From NCBI RefSeq assembly GCF_022511585.1, contig NZ_JAKWBN010000002.1, forward strand, positions 644,205 through 708,204: 64,000 nucleotides of DNA, in the 5' to 3' direction. This DNA is from Shimazuella soli (GTDB lineage Bacteria > Bacillota > Bacilli > Thermoactinomycetales > Thermoactinomycetaceae). Position numbers and translations under genes: made by a program. Shown here in pieces: positions 61,101 to 64,000 of this stretch; the first letter of the stretch is position 1; each line of letters starts with the position of its first letter. Under the pieces are notes generated by a model. It was not told where the DNA came from. It saw only the letters and a list, made by a program, of their open reading frames with translations, and made no database searches.

Positions 61101-64000
61101 GACCAGAACTTACAGCTGAAAAATTTGTAACTATTGCCGGTAAAGGCAGATTGTATCGTTCTGGTGATCTGGTTCGTCTTGATCAGGATGGTTTGATACA
61201 TTTTGTAGGTCGAATGGATCATCAAGTGAAAATTCGTGGTTTTCGTGTAGAACTTGGTGAGATCGAAGCAGTCATGACAACACATCCAGCAGTAAGTGAT
61301 GTTGTTGTACTTGCCAAAGAAACGAGGCAAGGTGATAAACAGTTAGTTGCTTATTTGAAAACAAATAAAAAAAGTGATTGGAAGGCTTGGCTTGAGAGTA
61401 AATTTCCAGCCTATATGATTCCGAGTAATTTCATCGAATTATCTACTTTTCCACTGACTTCAAATGGAAAAGTAGACCGAAAGAAGCTAGCTGCACAATA
61501 TGCCTTTATAAACAATAATCAACAACCCGATTATCATCCTGTGAGTAAGGAAGAGAAACAGTTATATCGTATTTGGTCAGAGGTTCTAGGGCATGACCAT
61601 TTTGGTATACAAGACAATTTTTTCTCTATTGGCGGGCATTCATTGTTAGCAACACAAGTCATTGCTCGAATTCAAAAAAATTGTGGGGTTTCTCTACCAT
61701 TACAATCTATATTTACCAAGCCAACAATTGAAACATTAGCTCCGCTTTTGCAACAACAGGCAAGGAATCCGCTTCTTTTTTCAAAACAAGTGGAAAAACC
61801 GAGGGAAATCCCTGCATCTTTTGGACAAAAACGATTATGGTTTTTTGAACAGTATGCTTCTAGACGTAATTTATATCGCATGCCAATTGTTTTAGAAGTA
61901 AAAGGGAAATTAGTTCGTGACAAGTTAGAGGAAAGCTATCGATCCTTACTTCAAAGACATACTGCTCTACGTACAACTTTTTATTTTGAAGACGGACAGT
62001 TATATCAGAGGATAACGGAACCTTCGGATGATTGTTTCCAATATGAAGATTTACGTTTGTATGAAAACCCGATCGAAAAAGGGAACAACTGGATAAATCA
62101 AGTTTTAATAAGGGATTTGGATCTTACAGAAGGACCATTAGCCAAGTTGTGTGTATATCAATTGGCAGATGAACATTGGTATCTCTTGTTTGACATGCAC
62201 CATATTGTTTCAGACGGAGTTTCTTTGCAGATTTTGACAGATGAATTTTTTCAATATTATCAAGGGAAAGAAGTTGCTTCACTTTCTATTCAATATGCCG
62301 ATTACGCCCTGCAGGAACAGGAATGGATGAAAAGTGAAGAGATAGTGCAGGAGTTGAACTACTGGAAAGAGCAGTTGTCCGATTTGCCTGTGCTCGATCT
62401 CCCCACGGATCATCCAAGAGGGCAAGAGCAGACGTTTACGGGAGCTACGTATTCGGTGACCTTGCCAGAAGCAGTTCGAACAGGACTAGCCCAGATTTCC
62501 CAGCAGCATGGAATGACGTTTTATATGACGACATTGGCCGTGTTTCAAACGTTATTGTCTCGGTATACTGGAGCCACCGATATTGCAGTAGGAAGTCCGG
62601 TCGCTGGTCGATCCCAAGTCGAATGGGAATCTCTCATTGGATTTTTTGTCAATACGTTGGTGTTTCGCAATGACCTATCGGGAGAACCGACGTGGAACGA
62701 AGTATTAGAGCGGGTGAAGACCACTGCCATCGAGGCCTATGCACATTCGTCTGTTCCCTTTGAACGGGTGGTGGAAGAAGTCGCACCGAATCGTCATTTG
62801 AGTCATTCGCCGCTGTTCCAAGTGATGTTTTCTGTAGAAAACGAAGCATGGCAAGCACCAGAAGTACCGGGATTGATGATCGAAGAAGTGGCATTGCCCC
62901 AAACGACAACTAAGTTTGATCTAGCCTTGCATGTAGCACCATGGGAACAGGGGATGAACGTGACCTTTTCCTACAATACGGATTTGTGGGAAGAAGAGAC
63001 CATCGCTCGGATGGCCGGTCATTTGCACCAGTTGATGCAGCATCTGATCGATCATCCGGAGACATCGATTACCCATGCGACCTTGCTCACCGAAACAGAA
63101 AAACAGGAACAGCTGGCGTGGAATGGGGGAAAGGAAGCATTGCCCTTTGTCTCGGTGGTGGAGCAAGTCGCCCGTGTAGTGGCAGCGACTCCCGATGCAC
63201 CAGCGATCGTAGCAGAAGAAGCAACCTACACCTACCAGCAGTTCTGGCAAGAAGCCACCCAACTGGCTCACTATTTACAGAAACGCGGGATCGGTCGAGG
63301 AAAAGTAGTGGCATTATGCAGCGATCGAAGCCCTGCGATGCTCGTGGGGATGCTGGCGATTTTACAGACAGGAGCTACTTATCTGCCCATCGATCCCCAC
63401 TATCCAGCAGATCGCATTCGGTATCTTTTACAAGATGCAGGGGTTCAGTTGGTGTTGACGGGCAGCCAAGTAGAAATCGATGTGCCGGCTGTACAGCTCC
63501 TTTCTTTGGATACGGGTTATGTGGATTGGATGGGAGAAGCGACAACTCCACTGAACATTTCGATTGCCGCGGCGGATACGGCGTATTTAATCTATACCTC
63601 TGGTTCGACAGGTCAACCCAAAGGAGTAGCGGTATCCCATGCGTCGTTGTCCCACTTGATTCATTGGCATCGTACCACCTACTTGAAGGGAGAAGATCGG
63701 AGTACGTGGATCGCAGGAGTGGCTTTTGATGCATCGGTCTGGGAAATCTGGCCGGCTTTGGCCTCAGGTGTTGCATTGTACCTGCCTGAGGAAACCCTTC
63801 GCCTCGATCCTGTCGGATTATGGGATTGGCTGATCGACAAGGAGATAACCGTCAGTTTTGTGCCAACGCCATTGTTAGAACAGTTGTTACGATTGGAGTG
63901 GCCTACAAAACTGGCTCTGAGATATCTCCTGACAGGTGGAGACCAGCTTAGAATCGCACCACCAGAGGGCTTTCCCATAGAAGTGGTCAACCACTACGGA
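58193..64000 (+). CDS. Lipopeptide synthetase 3, 3' end outside window
   Basis: 1936 residues visible from GTG 58193, five bases after the previous stop; the frame is open to the right edge. Residues about 8-157 are a degenerate adenylation C-subdomain and carrier relic. Module 5: LCL condensation (LSSAQQRIWFWEQL; HHLVID at 302-307), adenylation D811 with pocket DALWIGGTF plus lysine (valine), PCP Ser1150. Module 6: LCL condensation (SFGQKRLWFFEQ; HHIVSD at 1336-1341), adenylation D1846 with DAWFLGH so far (leucine-like), cut off at NHYG. Base composition rises sharply inside the second condensation domain. The release domain must lie beyond the window, in this or a later protein. Confidence 0.92.
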   Translation, partial: MDNKNTNTKGKALEVLLMQHPFLTCVKIKREQNKQIVYFVSKKSRVPKRFELRQYLKSMEVDNLDSTIFVEVPSLEKAEETSFSVSFSTVTEELVAEIWGIWGDKTYTSVYDLFSEKHVVENMIEHLRETFEVDISADCILDVPICEVAEYIDAQLESSTPAKAALDKQKPVVLSSAQQRIWFWEQLIPNTTVYSVPAAYKLTGKVELTRLYHAFEHLIHRHPILRVTFRANEDGIPEQHLHTQLSDWFFYQDLREEAQPEKFVESCMLHDLEQTFDLLHGPLFRIYVYQLKNEWRLLILAHHLVIDGWSLGVLVRDLAALYDGIQLPANEIDYLDYAAYEQGKDWEKEASQLAYWKGKLQNLPMTRVPTDYPRCEKESYRGSSITKTFSSHLVRKLHQVAQSTGSSLYMVLLTAFQLLLSRYGGGKDIVVGSPVAGRFQSEWEKVIGFFVNTIVLRTDLSGNPTWDQLIGRVKDTVLDAFSHQEVPFDKVVEAVSPDRQTSLSPIFQAMFVLQNMDLDTAMDSSIQFEPILLSQSIAKFDLTLTMLEKDEELRAILEYNSDLFAATTIERMLEQLELLLVSMTSDRNSCVHQVSIQTENEKKEALEWHHAEKTYEEQSIPVLFERQAQQNPHAIAMQLRGECCTYQELNYRANQVARYLSAQGIGAGDRIGICFERSMELYISMIAIVKLGAVYVPFDVQYPKERFAYLLSDAKLSLALTSAKFQDRFQDVPFSMVIWEQMDLREVSTSNYDSLATIDSLVYVMYTSGSTGQPKGVEITARGIVRLVQKPNYMEITPDDVFLQLAPVAFDAATLEIWGCFLNGAKLVIMPPEIPSLEEISDVIVQNQITTLWLTAGLFRLMVEEHLSSLLGLRYLITGGDVVSASHVKQILAHNGPQVINGYGPTENTTFTCCYPIPADWHGDTSVPIGRPINGTYVYILDDNRMEVPLGVPGELYIGGDGLALGYANRPELTAEKFVTIAGKGRLYRSGDLVRLDQDGLIHFVGRMDHQVKIRGFRVELGEIEAVMTTHPAVSDVVVLAKETRQGDKQLVAYLKTNKKSDWKAWLESKFPAYMIPSNFIELSTFPLTSNGKVDRKKLAAQYAFINNNQQPDYHPVSKEEKQLYRIWSEVLGHDHFGIQDNFFSIGGHSLLATQVIARIQKNCGVSLPLQSIFTKPTIETLAPLLQQQARNPLLFSKQVEKPREIPASFGQKRLWFFEQYASRRNLYRMPIVLEVKGKLVRDKLEESYRSLLQRHTALRTTFYFEDGQLYQRITEPSDDCFQYEDLRLYENPIEKGNNWINQVLIRDLDLTEGPLAKLCVYQLADEHWYLLFDMHHIVSDGVSLQILTDEFFQYYQGKEVASLSIQYADYALQEQEWMKSEEIVQELNYWKEQLSDLPVLDLPTDHPRGQEQTFTGATYSVTLPEAVRTGLAQISQQHGMTFYMTTLAVFQTLLSRYTGATDIAVGSPVAGRSQVEWESLIGFFVNTLVFRNDLSGEPTWNEVLERVKTTAIEAYAHSSVPFERVVEEVAPNRHLSHSPLFQVMFSVENEAWQAPEVPGLMIEEVALPQTTTKFDLALHVAPWEQGMNVTFSYNTDLWEEETIARMAGHLHQLMQHLIDHPETSITHATLLTETEKQEQLAWNGGKEALPFVSVVEQVARVVAATPDAPAIVAEEATYTYQQFWQEATQLAHYLQKRGIGRGKVVALCSDRSPAMLVGMLAILQTGATYLPIDPHYPADRIRYLLQDAGVQLVLTGSQVEIDVPAVQLLSLDTGYVDWMGEATTPLNISIAAADTAYLIYTSGSTGQPKGVAVSHASLSHLIHWHRTTYLKGEDRSTWIAGVAFDASVWEIWPALASGVALYLPEETLRLDPVGLWDWLIDKEITVSFVPTPLLEQLLRLEWPTKLALRYLLTGGDQLRIAPPEGFPIEVVNHYG
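58214..58663 (+). other. Degenerate adenylation/carrier relic within synthetase 3
   Basis: Translated by hand. Residues 11-75 (ALEVLLMQHPFLTCVKIKR, ELRQYLKSM) follow the outline of the adenylation C-terminal subdomain (EAVLMQHP...ELRQYLK...). Residues 88-157 follow a carrier protein: EELVAEIWGIWG, then YDLFSEKHVVENMIEHLRE where a working carrier reads FFELGGHSLLATQLVSRIRE, then FEVDIS...VAEYIDAQL. The GGHS segment is shortened by about three residues and its serine is gone, so this carrier cannot be loaded. Confidence 0.8.
62330..64000 (+). other. Segment of higher G+C within synthetase 3
   Basis: By direct count, 60-base rows contain 19 G+C at 60301, 24 at 62161 and 25 at 62281, then 29 at 62341, 34 at 62401, 33 at 63001 and 31 at 63901. 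The change falls in the second condensation domain, shortly after its HHxxxD motif. The reading frame is not disturbed. Confidence 0.8.

Noticed and set aside
62941..63729. Long open frame of 262 codons on the plus strand
   Set aside because: It lies in another frame of synthetase 3, exactly where G+C rises, and its product is Arg/Ser/Gly-rich without any domain. It is a shadow of the coding strand.
58193..64000. Thioesterase or terminal reductase
   Set aside because: None is visible; the frame runs off the right edge before any release domain.

Overview
The window looks like a low-G+C, endospore-forming Firmicute of the order Bacillales. Evidence: a FapR-controlled fatty acid operon, the rnc-smc-ftsY-ylxM-ffh-rpsP-rimM-trmD-rplS-ylqF-rnhB core in Bacillus order, spore genes (CotF-like coat protein, SspH-type small acid-soluble protein, YlbJ), frequent TTG/GTG starts and strong AGGAGG ribosome binding sites. 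The family is an inference; Thermoactinomycetaceae or a relative would fit. No rRNA, tRNA, insertion sequence or CRISPR array was seen.

Layout. 1-7.6 kb: the end of a cytochrome P450, a CotF-like coat protein, catalase with a PerR-like box, a lipoprotein, a YycO-like hydrolase, lipoate ligase and a DUF2062 membrane protein. 7.7-13.5 kb: rsmD-coaD, ylbJ (opposite strand), ylbK-ylbL, yceD-rpmF with an unexplained structured leader. 13.5-20.3 kb: fapR-plsX-fabH-fabD-fabG-acpP-fabF-rnc, a complete type II fatty acid initiation/elongation set preceded by a promoter and FapR operator. 20.4-25.1 kb: an accessory island between rnc and smc (RpiR regulator, N-succinylamino acid racemase/OSBS-like enzyme, YfcC-type permease, M20 peptidase), plus a TRIC-type membrane protein. 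26-38 kb: chromosome segregation, SRP, ribosome and tRNA modification genes, signal peptidase I, RbgA, RNase HII and YraN. 38.2-40.7 kb: a D,D-carboxypeptidase and threonine deaminase.

41-64 kb: a large nonribosomal lipopeptide synthetase locus that continues past the right edge. It starts with a fatty acyl-AMP ligase and carrier protein, so the product should be N-acylated. Reading adenylation pockets by eye and condensation/epimerization domain types gives acyl-D-Ala-L-Ala-D-Leu-L-Leu-L-Val-Leu so far. The third synthetase has two odd features: an N-terminal relic of an adenylation C-subdomain plus a carrier protein that has lost its phosphopantetheine serine, and an abrupt rise in G+C inside its second condensation domain at about 62.3-62.4 kb that looks like a recombination joint. 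This locus is the best candidate for an undescribed system.

Numbers such as spacings, residue positions and G+C counts were read by hand. Family assignments and specificity codes come from recognition of motifs, without any database search.
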